Part shown: piece after piece, positions 36,156 through 48,139 of the stretch
Numbering within the stretch: position 1 is the first letter of the stretch
How the letters are laid out: every line of letters begins with the position of its first letter
Source: Thinopyrum elongatum
Lineage: Eukaryota > Streptophyta > Magnoliopsida > Poales > Poaceae
Reading direction: 5' to 3'
Assembly (NCBI GenBank): GCA_011799875.1
Contig: JAAAXO010000119.1
Location: 975,359 to 1,039,358, forward strand
DNA length: 64,000 nt
Translations under genes and position numbers: made by a program
Notes under the pieces: model-generated
Database searches by the model: none
What the model was told of the DNA's origin: nothing
What the model saw: only the letters and a program-made list of their open reading frames with translations

Positions 36156-37865
36156 ATGGCGCCCCGGCGCGATCAACTTACCTTGGAAGCTCGACTCACG
36201 GTCTGCCCCGGTGCTGGAATCCATTTAGGTTGTATCCGTAGAACGGGCGTAATCTGGTCATACGAACTTTGTTTGAGCTCCACAACCTGCCAAAACGACC
36301 GCAACGAAAAGCCGTATACCCCGGTGGCCCACTTCATCGGCTACGGTAAAGTTTCGGAGGCCAAAACTGGCTTGCAAAATTGAGTTCCTGATGATTTAAT
36401 CGCTGGCGTGTCCACTCCTTGCCTCTAAAATCGTTACGTGAGCTCACCCATGGACACATGTTGGGATAATAATGTACAGAATAATGGGATATGATTCCAT
36501 TTGTGCACCAACAAGGCCTTCATGTCTGTCTGGATAGAAGGAGGAGGCTCCTTGGTGCACCAAAACTCCCCAAAAATGAAGTTTTGCATGCTCTATCACC
36601 GATCCCGCTGTCAGCCGCATGTTTGGGAAGAACATGCGTCATCCCTGGACGAAGATGTGCATAGCAGCTCTTCTGCGCTCTTCTCATTTACATCCAGAAT
36701 AATAGGTCATTCCGAGTGTTGAAAGATGGCTCCCCGGCGCGATCAACTTACCTTGGAAGCTCGACTCACGGTCTGCCCCGGTGCTGGAATCCATTTAGGT
36801 TGTATCAGTAGAACGGGCGTAATCTGGTCATACGAACTCCGTTTGAGCTCCACAACATGCCAAAACGACCGCAACGAAAAGCCCTATACCCCGGTGGCCC
36901 ACTTCGTCGGCTGCAGTAAAGTTTTGGAGGTCAAAACTGGCTTGCAAAATTGAGTTCCTGATGATTTAATCGCTGGCTGGCCACTCCTAGCCTCTAAAAT
37001 CGTTACGTGAGCTCACCCATGGACACATATTGGGATAATAATATACAGAATAACGGGATATGATTCCATTTGTGCACCAACAAGGCCTACATGTCTGTCT
37101 GGATAGAAGGAGGAGGCTCCTTGGTGCACCAAGACACCCCAAAAATGAAGTTTTGCATGCTCTATCACCCATCCCGCTGCCAGCCGCATGTTTGGGGAAG
37201 AACATGCGTCATCCTTGGACGAAGATGTGCATAGCAGCTCTTCTGTGCTCTTATCATTTACACGCAAAATAATAGGTCATTCCGAGTGTTGAAAGATGGC
37301 TCCCCGGCGCGATCAACTTACCTTGGAAGCTCGACTCACGGTCTGCCCCTGTGCTGGAATCCATTTAGGTTGTATCTGTAGAACGGGCGTAATCTGGTCA
37401 TATGAACTCCGTTTGAGCTCCACAACCTGCCAAAATGACCGCAACGAAAACCGTATACCCCGGTGGCCCACTTCGTCGGCTACGGTAAAGTTTCGGAGGC
37501 CAAAACTGGCTTGCAAAATTGTGTTCCTGATGATATAATCGCTGGCGTGTCCACTCCTAGCCTCTAAAATCGTTACGTGAGCTCACCCATGGACACATGT
37601 TGGGATAATAATGTACAGAATAACGGGATATGATTCTATTTGTGCACCAACAAGGCCTACATGTCTGTCTTGAAAGAAGGAGGAGGCTCCTTGGTGCACC
37701 AAAACACCCCAAAAATGAAGGTTTCCATGCTCTATCACCCATCCCGCTGTCAGCCGCATGTTTGGGGAAGAACATGCGTCATCCCTGGACGAAGATGTGC
37801 ATAGCAGCTCTTCTGCGCTCTTATCATTTACATCCAGAATAATAGGTCATTCCGAGTGTTGAAAG
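36156..37865 (+). repeat. Block D unit 1: monomers A-B-C (m64-m66)
   Basis: Starts 36156, 36726 and 37296. A: GATGGCGCCCCGG, GAACTTTGTTTG, TCCTTGCCTC and a one-base loss in GTTTGGGAAG. B: ATCAGTAGAACGGG, ACAACATGCC, GGCTGCAGTAAAG and one base lost at GGCTGGCCACTCC. C: CCTGTGCTGG and one base lost at CGAAAACCGTATACC. All three intervals are 570 bp for these three different reasons. A-B recurs at 40149 (3993 bp on); B and C markers recur at 41861 and 42431. Confidence 0.84.
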
Positions 37866-40148
37866 ATGGCTCCCCGGCGCGATCAACTTACCTTGGAAGC
37901 TCGACTCACGGTCTGCCCCGGTGCTGGAATCCATTTAGGTTGTATCCGTAGAACAGGCGTAATCTGGTCATACGAACTCCGTTTGAGCTCCACAACATGC
38001 CAAAACGACCGCAACGAAAAGCCGTATACCCCGGTGGCCCACTTCGTCGGCTGCAGTAAAGTTTTGGAGGTCAAAACTGGCTTGCAAAATTGAGTTCCCG
38101 ATGATTTAATCGCTGGCGTGTCCACTCCTAGCCTCTAAAATCGTTACGTGAGCTCACCCATGGACACATGTTGGGATAATAATATACAGAATAATGGGAT
38201 ATGATTCCATTTGTGCACCAACAAGGCCTACATGTCTGTCTGGATAGAAGGAGGAGGCTCCTTGGTGCACCAAGACACCCCAAAAATGAAGTTTTGCATG
38301 CTCCATCACCCATCCCGCTGCCAGCCGCATGTTTGGGGAAGAACATGCGTCATCCTTGGACGAAGATGTGCATAGCAGCTCTTCTGTGCTCTTATCATTT
38401 ACACGCAAAATAATAGGTCATTCCGAGTGTTGAAAGATGGCTCCCCGGCGCGATCAACTTACCTTGGAAGCTCGACTCACGGTCTGCCCCTGTGCTGGAA
38501 TCCATTTAGGTTGTATCTGTAGAACGGGCGTAATCTGGTCATATGAACTCCGTTTGAGCTCCACAACCTGCCAAAATGACCGCAACGAAAACCGTATACC
38601 CCGGTGGCCCACTTCGTCGGCTACGGTAAAGTTTCGGAGGCCAAAACTGGCTTGCAAAATTGTGTTCCTGATGATATAATCGCTGGCGTGTCCACTCCTA
38701 GCCTCTAAAATCGTTACGTGAGCTCACCCATGGACACATGTTGGGATAATAATGTACAGAATAACGGGATATGATTCGATTTGTGCACCAACAAGGCCTA
38801 CATGTCTGTCTTGAAAGAAGGAGGAGGCTCCTTGGTGCACCAAAACACCCCAAAAACGAAGCTTTGCATGCTCTATCACCCATCCCGCTGCCAGCAGCAT
38901 GTTTGGGGAAGAACATGCGTCATCCTTGGACGAATATGTGCATAGCAGATCTTCTGAGCTCTTATCATTTACACGCAAAATAATAGGTCATTTCGAGTGT
39001 TGAAAGATGGCTCCCCGGCGCGATCAACTTACCTTGGAAGCTCGACTCACGGTCTGCCCCGGTGCTGGAATCCATTTAGGTTGTATCCGTAGAACAGGCG
39101 TAATCTGGTCATACGAACTCCGTTTGAGCTCCACAACCTGCCAAAACGACCGCAACGAAAAGCCGTATACCTCGGTAGCCCATTTCGTCAGCTACGGTAA
39201 AGTTTCGGAGGCCAAAACTGGCTTGCAAAATTGAGTTCCCGATGATTTAATCGCTGGCGTGTCCACTCCTAGCCTCTAAAATCGTTACGTGAGCTCACCC
39301 ATAGACACATGTTGGGATAATAATATACAGAATAATGGGATATGATTCCATTTGTGCACCAACAAGGCCTACATGTCTGTCTGGATAGAAGGAGGAGGCT
39401 CCTTGGTGCACCAAGACACCCCAAAAATGAAGTTTTGCATGCTCCATCACCCATCCCGCTGCCAGCCGCATGTTTGGGGAAGAACATGCGTCATCCTTGG
39501 ATGAAGATGTGCATAGCAGCTCTTCTGTGCTCTTATCATTTACACGCAAAATAATAGGTCATTCCGAGTGTTGAAAGATGGCTCCCCGGCGCGATCAACT
39601 TACCTTGGAAGCTCGACTCACGGTCTGCCCCGGTGCTGGAATCCATTTAGGTTGTATCCGTAGAACGGGCGTAATCTGGTCATATGAACTCCGTTTGAGC
39701 TCCACAACCTGCCAAAATGACCGCAACGAAAAGCCGTATACCCCGGTGGCCCACTTCGTCGGCTATGGTAATGTTTCGGAGGCCAAAACTGGCTTGCAAA
39801 ATTGTGTTCCTGATGATTTAATCGCTGGCTTGTCCACTCCTAGCCTCTAAAATCGTTACGTGAGCTCACCCATGGACACATGTTGGGATAATAATGTACA
39901 GAATAACGGGATATGATTCCATTTGTGCACCAACAAGGCGTACATGTCTGTCTTGATAGAAGGAGGAGGCTCCTTGGTGCACCAAAACACCCCAAAAATG
40001 AAGTTTTGCATGCTCTATCACCCATCCCGCTGCCAGCAGCATGTTTGGGGAAGAACATGCGTCATCCTTAGATGAATATGTGCATAGCAGCTCTTCTACG
40101 CTCTTATCATTTACACACAAAATAATAGGTCATTCCGAGTGTTGAAAG
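37866..40148 (+). repeat. Block D unit 2: monomers B-C-D-E (m67-m70)
   Basis: Starts 37866, 38437, 39007 and 39578. m67 is B-like (GGCTGCAGTAAAG, GAGGTCAAAAC) and m68 repeats m66 including the same one-base deletion, 1141 bp downstream, so a B-C dimer was duplicated. D has GAACAGGCG and GTAGCCCATTTCG. E has GGCTATGGTAATG and GGCTTGTCC. D and E recur at 43002 and 43573, 3995 bp on. Confidence 0.84.
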
Positions 40149-41289
40149 ATGGCGCCCCGGCGCGATCAACTTACCTTGGAAGCTCGACTCACGGTCTGCC
40201 CCGGTGCTGGAATCCATTTAGGTTGTATCCGTAGAACGGGCGTAATCTGGTCATACGAACTTTGTTTGAGCTCCACAACCTGCCAAAACGACCGCAACGA
40301 AAAGCCGTATACCCCGGTGGCCCACTTCATCGGCTACGGTAAAGTTTCGGAGGCCAAAACTGGCTTGCAAAATTGAGTTCCTGATGATTTAATCACTGGC
40401 GTGTCCACTCCTTGCCTCTAAAATCGTTACGTGAGCTAACCCATGGACACATGTTGGGATAATAATGTACAGAATAATGGGATATGATTCCATTTGTGCA
40501 CCAACAAGGCCTTCATGTCTGTCTGGATAGAAGGAGGAGGCTCCTTGGTGCACCAAAACTCCCCAAAAATGAAGTTTTGCATGCTCTATCACCGATCCCG
40601 CTGTCAGCCGCATGTTTGGGAAGAACATGCGTCATCCCTGGACGAAGATGTGCATAGCAGCTCTTCTGCGCTCTTCTCATTTACATCCAGAATAATAGGT
40701 CATTCCGAGTGTTGAAAGATGGCTCCCCGGCGCGATCAACTTACCTTGGAAGCTCGACTCACGGTCTGCCCCGGTGCTGGAATCCATTTAGGTTGTATCA
40801 GTAGAACGGGCGTAATCTGGTCATACGAACGCCGTTTGAGCTCCACAACATGCCAAAACGACCGCAACGAAAAGCCGTATACCCCGGTGGCCCACTTCGT
40901 CGGCTACAGTAAAGTTTCGGAGGCCAAAGCTGGCTTGCAAAATTGAGTTCCTGATGATTTAATCGCTGGCCGGTCCACTCCTAGCCTCTAAAATCGTTAC
41001 GTGAGCTCACCCATGGACACATGTTGGGATAATAATATACAGAATAACGGGATATGATTCCATTTGTGCACCAACAAGGCCTACATGTCTGTCTGGATAG
41101 AAGGAGGAGGCTCCTTGGTGCACCAAGACACCCCAAAAATGAAGTTTTGCATGCTCTATCTCCCATCCCGCTGCCAGCCGCATGTTTGGGGAAGAACATG
41201 CATCATCCTTGGACGAAGATGTGCATAGCAGCTCTTCTGTGCTCTTATCATTTACACGCAAAATAATAGGTCATTCCGAGTGTTGAAAG
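40149..41289 (+). repeat. Block D unit 3: dimer A-B (m71-m72)
   Basis: Starts 40149 and 40719. These match m64-m65 at 3993 bp offset, including GATGGCGCCCCGG, GGCCTTCATG, CACCGATCCCG and the GTTTGGGAAG deletion, with a few private changes (GTGAGCTAACCC, CGAACGCCG). C-D-E do not follow; another A-like monomer does. Confidence 0.83.
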
Positions 41290-44143
41290 ATGGCTCCCCG
41301 GCGCGATCAACTTACCTTGGAAGCTCGACTCACGGTCTGCCCCGGTGCTGGAATCCAATTAGGTTGTATCCGTTGAACGGGCGTAATCTGGTCATACGAA
41401 CTCTGTTTGAGCTCCACAACCTGCCAAAACGACCGCAACGAAAAGCCGTATACCCCGGTGGCCCACTTCATCGGCTACGGTAAAGTTTCGGAGGCCAAAA
41501 CTGGCTTGAAAAATTGAGTTCCTGATGATTTAATCGCTGGCGTGTCCACTCCTTGCCTCTAAAATCGTCACGTGAGCTCACCCATGGGCACATGTTGGGA
41601 TAATAATGTACAGAATAATGGGATATGATTCCATTTGTGCACCAACAAGGCCTTCATGTCTGTCTGGATAGAAGGAGGAGGCTCCTTGGTGCACCAAAAC
41701 TCCCCAAAAATGAAGTTTTGCATGCTCTATCACCCATCCCGCTGTCAGCCGCATGTTTGGGGAAGAACATGCGTCATCCCTGGACGAAGAGGTGCATAGC
41801 AGCTCTTCTGCGCTCTTATCATTTACATCCAGAATAATAGGTCATTCCGAGTGTTGAAAGATGGCTCCCCGGCGCGATCAACTTACCTTGGAAGCTCGAC
41901 TCACGGTCTGCCCCGGTGCTGGAATCCATTTAGGTTGTATCAGTAGAACGGGCGTAATATGGTCATACGAACTCCGTTTGAGCTCCACAACATGCCAAAA
42001 CGACCGCAACGAAAAGCCGTATACCCCGGTGGCCCACTTCGTCGGCTGCAGTAAAGTTTTGGAGGACAAAACTGGCTTGCAAAATTGAGTTCCTGATGAT
42101 TTAATCGCTGGCTGGCCACTCCTAGCCTCTAAAATCGTTACGTGAGCTCACCCATGGACACATATTGGGATAATAATATACAGAATAACGGGATATGATT
42201 CCATTTGTGCACCAACAAGGCCTACATGTCTGTCTGGATAGAAGGAGGAGGCTCCTTGGTGCACCAAGACACCCCAAAAATGAAGTTTTGCATGCTCTAT
42301 CACCCATCCCGCTGCCAGCCGCATGTTTGGGGAAGAACATGCGTCATCCTTGGACGAAGATGTGCATAGCAGCTCTTCTGTGCTCTTATCATTTACACGC
42401 AAAATAATAGGTCATTCCGAGTGTTGAAAGATGGCTCCCCGGCGCGATCAACTTACCTTGGAAGCTCGACTCACGGTCTGCCCCTGTGCTGGAATCCATT
42501 TAGGTTGTATCTGTAGAACGGGCGTAATCTGGTCATATGAACTCCGTTTGAGCTCCACAACCTGCCAAAATGACCGCAACGAAAAGCCGTATACCCCGGT
42601 GGCCCACTTCGTCGGCTACGGTAAAGTTTCGGAGGCCAAAACTGGCTTGCAAAATTGTGTTCCTGATGATATAATCGCTGGCGTGTCCACTCCTAGCCTC
42701 TAAAATCGTTACGTGAGCTCACCCATGGACACATGTTGGGATAATAATGTACAGAATAACGGGATATGATTCCATTTGTGCACCAACAAGGCCTACATGT
42801 CTGTCTTGAAAGAAGGAGGAGGCTCCTTGGTGCACCAAAACACCCCAAAAATGAAGCTTTGCATGCTCTATCACCCATCCCGCTGCCAGCAGCATGTTTG
42901 GGGAAGAACATGCGTCATCCTTGGACGAATATGTGCATAGCAGATCTTCTGAGCTCTTATCATTTACACGCAAAATAATAGGTCATTTCGAGTGTTGAAA
43001 GATGGCTCCCCGGCGCGATCAACTTACCTTAGAAGCTCGACTCACGGTCTGCCCCGGTGCTGGAATCCATTTAGGTTGTATCCGTAGAACAGGCGTAATC
43101 TGGTCATACGAACTCCGTTTGAGCTCCACAACCTGCCAAAACGACCGCAACGAAAAGCCGTATACCTCGGTAGCCCATTTCGTCAGCTACGGTAAAGTTT
43201 CGGAGGCCAAAACTGGCTTGCAAAATTGAGTTCCTGATGATTTAATCGCTGGCGTGTCCACTCCTAGCCTCTAAAATCGTTACGTGAGCTCACCCATAGA
43301 CACATGTTGGGATAATAATATACAGAATAATGGGATATGATTCCATTTGTGCACCAACAAGGCCTACATGCCTGTCTGGATAGAAGGAGGAGGCTCCTTG
43401 GTGCACCAAGACACCCCAAAAATGAAGTTTTGCATGCTCCATCACCCATCCCGCTGCCAGCCGCATGTTTGGGGAAGAACATGCGTCATCCTTGGATGAA
43501 GATGTGCATAGCAGCTCTTCTGTGCTCTTATCATTTACACGCAAAATAATAGGTCATTCCGAGTGTTGAAAGATGGCTCCCCGGCGCGATCAACTTACCT
43601 TGGAAGCTCGACTCACGGTCTGCCCCGGTGCTGGAATCCATTTAGGTTGTATCCGTAGAACGGGCGTAATCTGGTCATATGAACTCCGTTTGAGCTCCAC
43701 AACCAGCCAAAATGACCGCAACGAAAAGCCGTATACCCCGGTGGCCCACTTCGTCGGCTATGGTAAAGTTTCGGAGGCCAAAACTGGCTTGCAAAATTGT
43801 GTTCCTGATGATTTAATCGCTGGCTTGTCCACTCCTAGCCTCTAAAATCGTTACGTGAGCTCACCCATGGACACATGTTGGGATAATAATGTACAGAATA
43901 ACGGGATATGATTCCATTTGTGCACCAACAAGGCGTACATGTCTGTCTTGATAGAAGGAGGAGGCTCCTTGGTGCACCAAAACACCCCAAAAATGAAGTT
44001 TTGCATGCTCTATCACCCATCCCGCTGCCAGCAGCATGTTTGGGGAAGAACATGCGTCATCCTTAGATGAATATGTGCATAGCAGCTCTTCTACGCTCTT
44101 ATCATTTACACACAAAATAATAGGTCATTCCGAGTGTTGAAAG
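41290..44143 (+). repeat. Block D unit 4: complete pentamer A-B-C-D-E (m73-m77)
   Basis: Starts 41290, 41861, 42431, 43002 and 43573. m73 is A-like (TCCTTGCCTC, GGCCTTCATG) without the GTTTGGGAAG deletion. m74 is B with GGCTGGCCACTCC as in m65. m75 is C with the intact GAAAAGCCG, so the C deletion in m66 and m68 arose after that lineage split, or was restored by exchange. m76 and m77 match m69 and m70. This is the only full A-B-C-D-E run and is the basis for reading block D as a pentamer. Confidence 0.8.
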
Positions 44144-44714
44144 ATGGCTCCCCGGCGCGATCAACTTACCTTGGAAGCTCGACTCACGGTCTGCCCCGGT
44201 GCTGGAATCCATTTAGGTCGTATCCGTAGAACGGGTGTAATCTGGTCATACGAACTCCGTTTGAGCTCCACAACCTGCCAAAACAACCGCAACGAAAAGC
44301 CGTATACCCCGGTGGTCCACTTCGTTGGCTACGGTAAAATTTCGGAGGCCAAAACTGGCTTGCAAAATTGAGTTCCTGATGATTTAATCGCTGGCGTGTC
44401 CACTCCTAGCCTCTAAAATCGTTACGTGAGCTCACCCATGGACACATCTTGGGATAATAATGTACAGAATAATGGGATATGATTCCATTTGTGCACCATC
44501 AAGGCCTACATGTCTGTCTGGATAGAAGGAGGAGGCTCCTTGGTGCACCAAAACTCCCCAAAAATGAAGTTTTGCATGCTCTATCACCCATCCCGCTGCC
44601 AGCCGCACGTTTGGGGAAGAACATGCGTCATCCCTGGACAAAGATGTGCATAGCAGCTCTTCTGCGCTCTTATCATTTACATCCAGACTAATAGGTCATT
44701 CCGAGTGTTGAAAG
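44144..44714 (+). repeat. Diverged monomer m78
   Basis: It follows E where A would be expected in block D, but lacks the A markers. It carries TTTAGGTCGTATCC, GGGTGTAATC, AACAACCGC, GGTGGTCCAC and GGTAAAATTTCGG. The second half has ACATCTTGGG, CACCATCAAGG and CCGCACGTTTGG. It marks the block D/E border and has no close partner that I could find in the window. Confidence 0.75.
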
Positions 44715-46997
44715 ATGGCTCCCCGGCGCGATCAACTTACCTTGGAAGCTCGACTCACGGTCTGCCCCGGTGCTGGAATCCATTTAGGTTGTATCCGTAG
44801 AACGGGCGTACTCTGGTCATACGAACTCCGTTCGAGCTACACAACCTGCCAAAACGACCACAACGAAAAGCCGTATACCCCGGCGGCCCACTTCGTTGGC
44901 TACGGTAAAGTTTCAGGGGCCAAAACTGGCTTGCAAAATTGAGTTCCTGATGATTTAATCGCTGGCGTGTCCACTCCTAGCCTCTAAAATCGTTACGTGA
45001 GCTCACCCATGGACACATGCTGGGATAATAATATACAGAATAATGGGATATGATTGCATTTGTGCACCAACAAGGCCTACATGTCTATCTGGATAGAAGG
45101 AGGACGCTCCTTGGTGCACCAAGACACCCCAAAAATGAAGTTTTGCATGCTCTATCACCCATCCCGCTGCCAGCCGTATGTTTTGGGAAGAACATGCGTC
45201 ATCCTCGAACGAAGATGTGCATAGCAGCTCTTCTGTGCACTTATCATTTACACGCAAAATAATAGGTCATTCCGAGTGTTGAAAGATGGCTCCCCGGCGC
45301 GATCAACTTACCTTGGAAGCTCGACTCACGGTCTGCCCCGGTGCTGGAATCCATTTAGGTTGTATCCGTAGAAAGGGCGTAATCTGGTCATATGAACTCC
45401 GTTTGAGCTACACAACCTGCCAAAATGACCGCAACGAAAAGCCGTATACCCCGGTGGCCCACTTCGTCGGCTACGGTAAAGTTTCGGAGGCCAAAACTGG
45501 CTTGCAAAATTGTGTTCCTGGTGATTTAATCGCTGGCGTGTCCAGTCCTAGCCTCTAAAATCGTTACGTGAGCTCACCTGTGGACACATGTTGGGATAAT
45601 AATGTACAGAATAACGGGATATGATTCCATTTGTGCACCAACAAGGCCTACATGTCTGTCTTGATAGAAGGAGGAGGCTCCTTGGTGCAGCAAAACACCC
45701 CAAAAATGAAGTTTTGCATGTCTATCACCCATCCCGCTGCCAGCAGCATGTTTGGGGAAGAACATGCGTCATCCTTGGACGAATATGTGCATAGCAGCTC
45801 TTCTGCACTCTTATCATTTACACGCAAAATAATAGGTCATTCCGAGTGTTGAAAGATGGCTCCCCGGCGCGATCAACTTACCTTGGAAGCTCGACTCACG
45901 GTCTGCCCCGGTGCTGGAATCCATTTAGGTTGTATCCGTAGAACGGGCGTAATCTGGTCATACGAACTCCGTTTGAGCTCCACAACCTGCCAAAACGACC
46001 GCAACGAAAAGCCGTATACCCTGGTGGCCCACTTCGTCAGCTACGGTAAAGTTTCGGAGGCCAAAACTGGCTTGCAAAATTGAGTTCCTGATGATTTAAT
46101 CGCTGGCGTGTCCACTCCTAGCCTCTAAAATCGTTACGTGAGCTCACCCATGGACACATGTTGGGATAATAATATACAGAATAATGGGATATGATTCCAT
46201 TTGTGCACCAACAAGGCCTACATGTCTATCTGGATAGAAGGAGGAGGCTCCTTGGTGCACCAAGACACCCCAAAAATGAAGTTTTGCATGCTCTATCACC
46301 CATCCCGCTGCCAGCCGTATGTTTGGGGAAGAACATGCGTCATCCTCGAACGAAGATGTGCATAGCAGCTCTTCTGTGCTCTTATCATTTACACGCAAAA
46401 TAATAGGTCATTCCGAGTGTTGAAAGATGGCTCCCCGGCGTGATCAACTTACCTTGGAAGCTCGACTCACGGTCTGCCCCGGTGCTGGAATCCATTTAGG
46501 TTGTATCCGTAGAAAGGGCGTAATCTGGTCATATGAACTCCGTTTGAGCTCCACAACCTGCCAAAATGACCGCAACGAAAAGCCGTATACCCCGGTGGCC
46601 CACTTCGTCGGCTACGGTAAAGTTTCGGAGGCCAAATCTGGCTTGCAAAATTGTGTTCCTGGTGATTTAATCGCTAGCGTGTCCACTCCTAGCCTCTAAA
46701 ATCGTCACGTGAGCTCACCCATGGACACATGTTGGGATAATAATGTACAGAATAACGGGATATGATTCCATTTGTGCACCAACAAGGCCTACATGTCTGT
46801 CTTGATAGAACGAGGAGGCTCCTTGGTGCAGCAAAACACCCCAAAAATGAAGTTTTGCATGCTCTATCACCCATCCCGCTGCCAGCAGCATGTTTGGGGA
46901 AGAACATGCGTCATCCTTGGACGAATATGTGCATAGCAGCTCTTCTGCGCTCTTATCATTTACACGCAAAATAATAGGTCATTCCGAGTGTTGAAAG
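44715..46997 (+). repeat. Block E: duplicated dimer (m79-m80 and m81-m82)
   Basis: Starts 44715, 45286, 45856 and 46427. The segment from about 44977 to 45855 is repeated about 1141 bp downstream: second halves of m79 and m81 share AATATACAG, GTCTATCTGG, GCCGTATGTTT and CCTCGAACG; m80 and m82 share GTAGAAAGGGCG, TGTGTTCCTGGTG and GGTGCAGCAAAAC. First halves of m79 and m81 differ, so the duplication begins inside a monomer. m80 is 570 bp because GCATGCTCTATC became GCATGTCTATC. Confidence 0.82.
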
Positions 46998-48139
46998 ATG
47001 GCTCCCCGGCGCGATCAACTTACCTTGGAAGCACGACTCACGGTCTGCCCCAGTGCTGGAATCCATTTTGGTTGTATCCGTAGAACGGGCGTAATCTGGT
47101 GATACGAACTCCGTTTGAGCTCCGCAACCTGCCAAAACGACCGCAACAAAAAGCCGTATACCCCGGTGGCCCACTTCGTCAGCTACGGTAAATTTTCGGA
47201 GGCCAAAACTGGCTTGCAAAATTGAGTTCCTGAGGATTTAATTGCTGGCATGTTCACTCCTAGCCTCTAAAATCGTTACGTGAGCTGACCCATGGACACA
47301 TGTTGGGATCATAATGTACAGAATAATGGGATATGATTCCATTTGTGCACCAACAAGGCCTACATGTCTGTCTGGATAGAAGGAGGAGGTTCCTTGGTGC
47401 ACCAAAACACCCCAAAAATGAAGTTTTGCATGCTCTATCACCCATCCCACTGCCAGCCGCATGTTTGGGGAAGAACATGCGTCATCCTTGGACGAAGATG
47501 TGCATAGCAGCTCTTCTGCGCTCTAATCATTTACACGCAAAAAAATAGGTCATTCCGAGTGTTGAAAGATGGCTCCCCGGCGCGATCAACTTACCTTGGA
47601 AGCTCGACTCACGGTCTGCCCCGGTGCTGGAATCCATTTTGGTTGTATCCGTAGAACGGGCGTAATCTGGTCATACGAACTCCGTTTGAGCTCCGCAACC
47701 TGCCAAAACGACCGCAACAAAAAGCCGTATACCCCGGTGGCCCACTTCATCGGCTACGGTAAATTTTCGGAGGCCAAAACTGGCTTGCAAAATTGAGTTC
47801 CTGAGGATTTAATTGCTGGCATGTTCACTCCTAGCCTCTAAAATCGTTACGTGAGCTGACCCATGGACACATGTTGGGATCATAATGTACAGAATAATGG
47901 GATATGATTCCATTTGTGCACCAACAAGGCCTACATGTCTGTCTGGATAGAAGGAGGAGGTTCCTTGGTGCACCAAAACACCCCAAAAATGAAGTTTTGC
48001 ATGCTCTATCACCCATCCCACTGCCAGCCGCATGTTTGGGGAAGAACATGCGTCATCCTTGGACGAAGATGTGCATAGCAGCTCTTCAGCGCTCTAATCA
48101 TTTACACGCAAAAAAATAGGTCATTCCGAGTGTTGAAAG
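46998..48139 (+). repeat. Single-monomer tandem duplication (m83-m84)
   Basis: Starts 46998 and 47569, offset 571 bp. The two copies share a long list of variants found nowhere nearby: CCATTTTGGTTG, GAGCTCCGCAACC, GCAACAAAAAGCC, GGTAAATTTTCGG, CTGAGGATTTAATTG, GGCATGTTCACTCC, GTGAGCTGACCC, GGGATCATAATG, GGAGGTTCC, CCCACTGCC and GCAAAAAAATAGG. I see only a handful of differences. This is a very recent one-monomer duplication. Confidence 0.92.
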
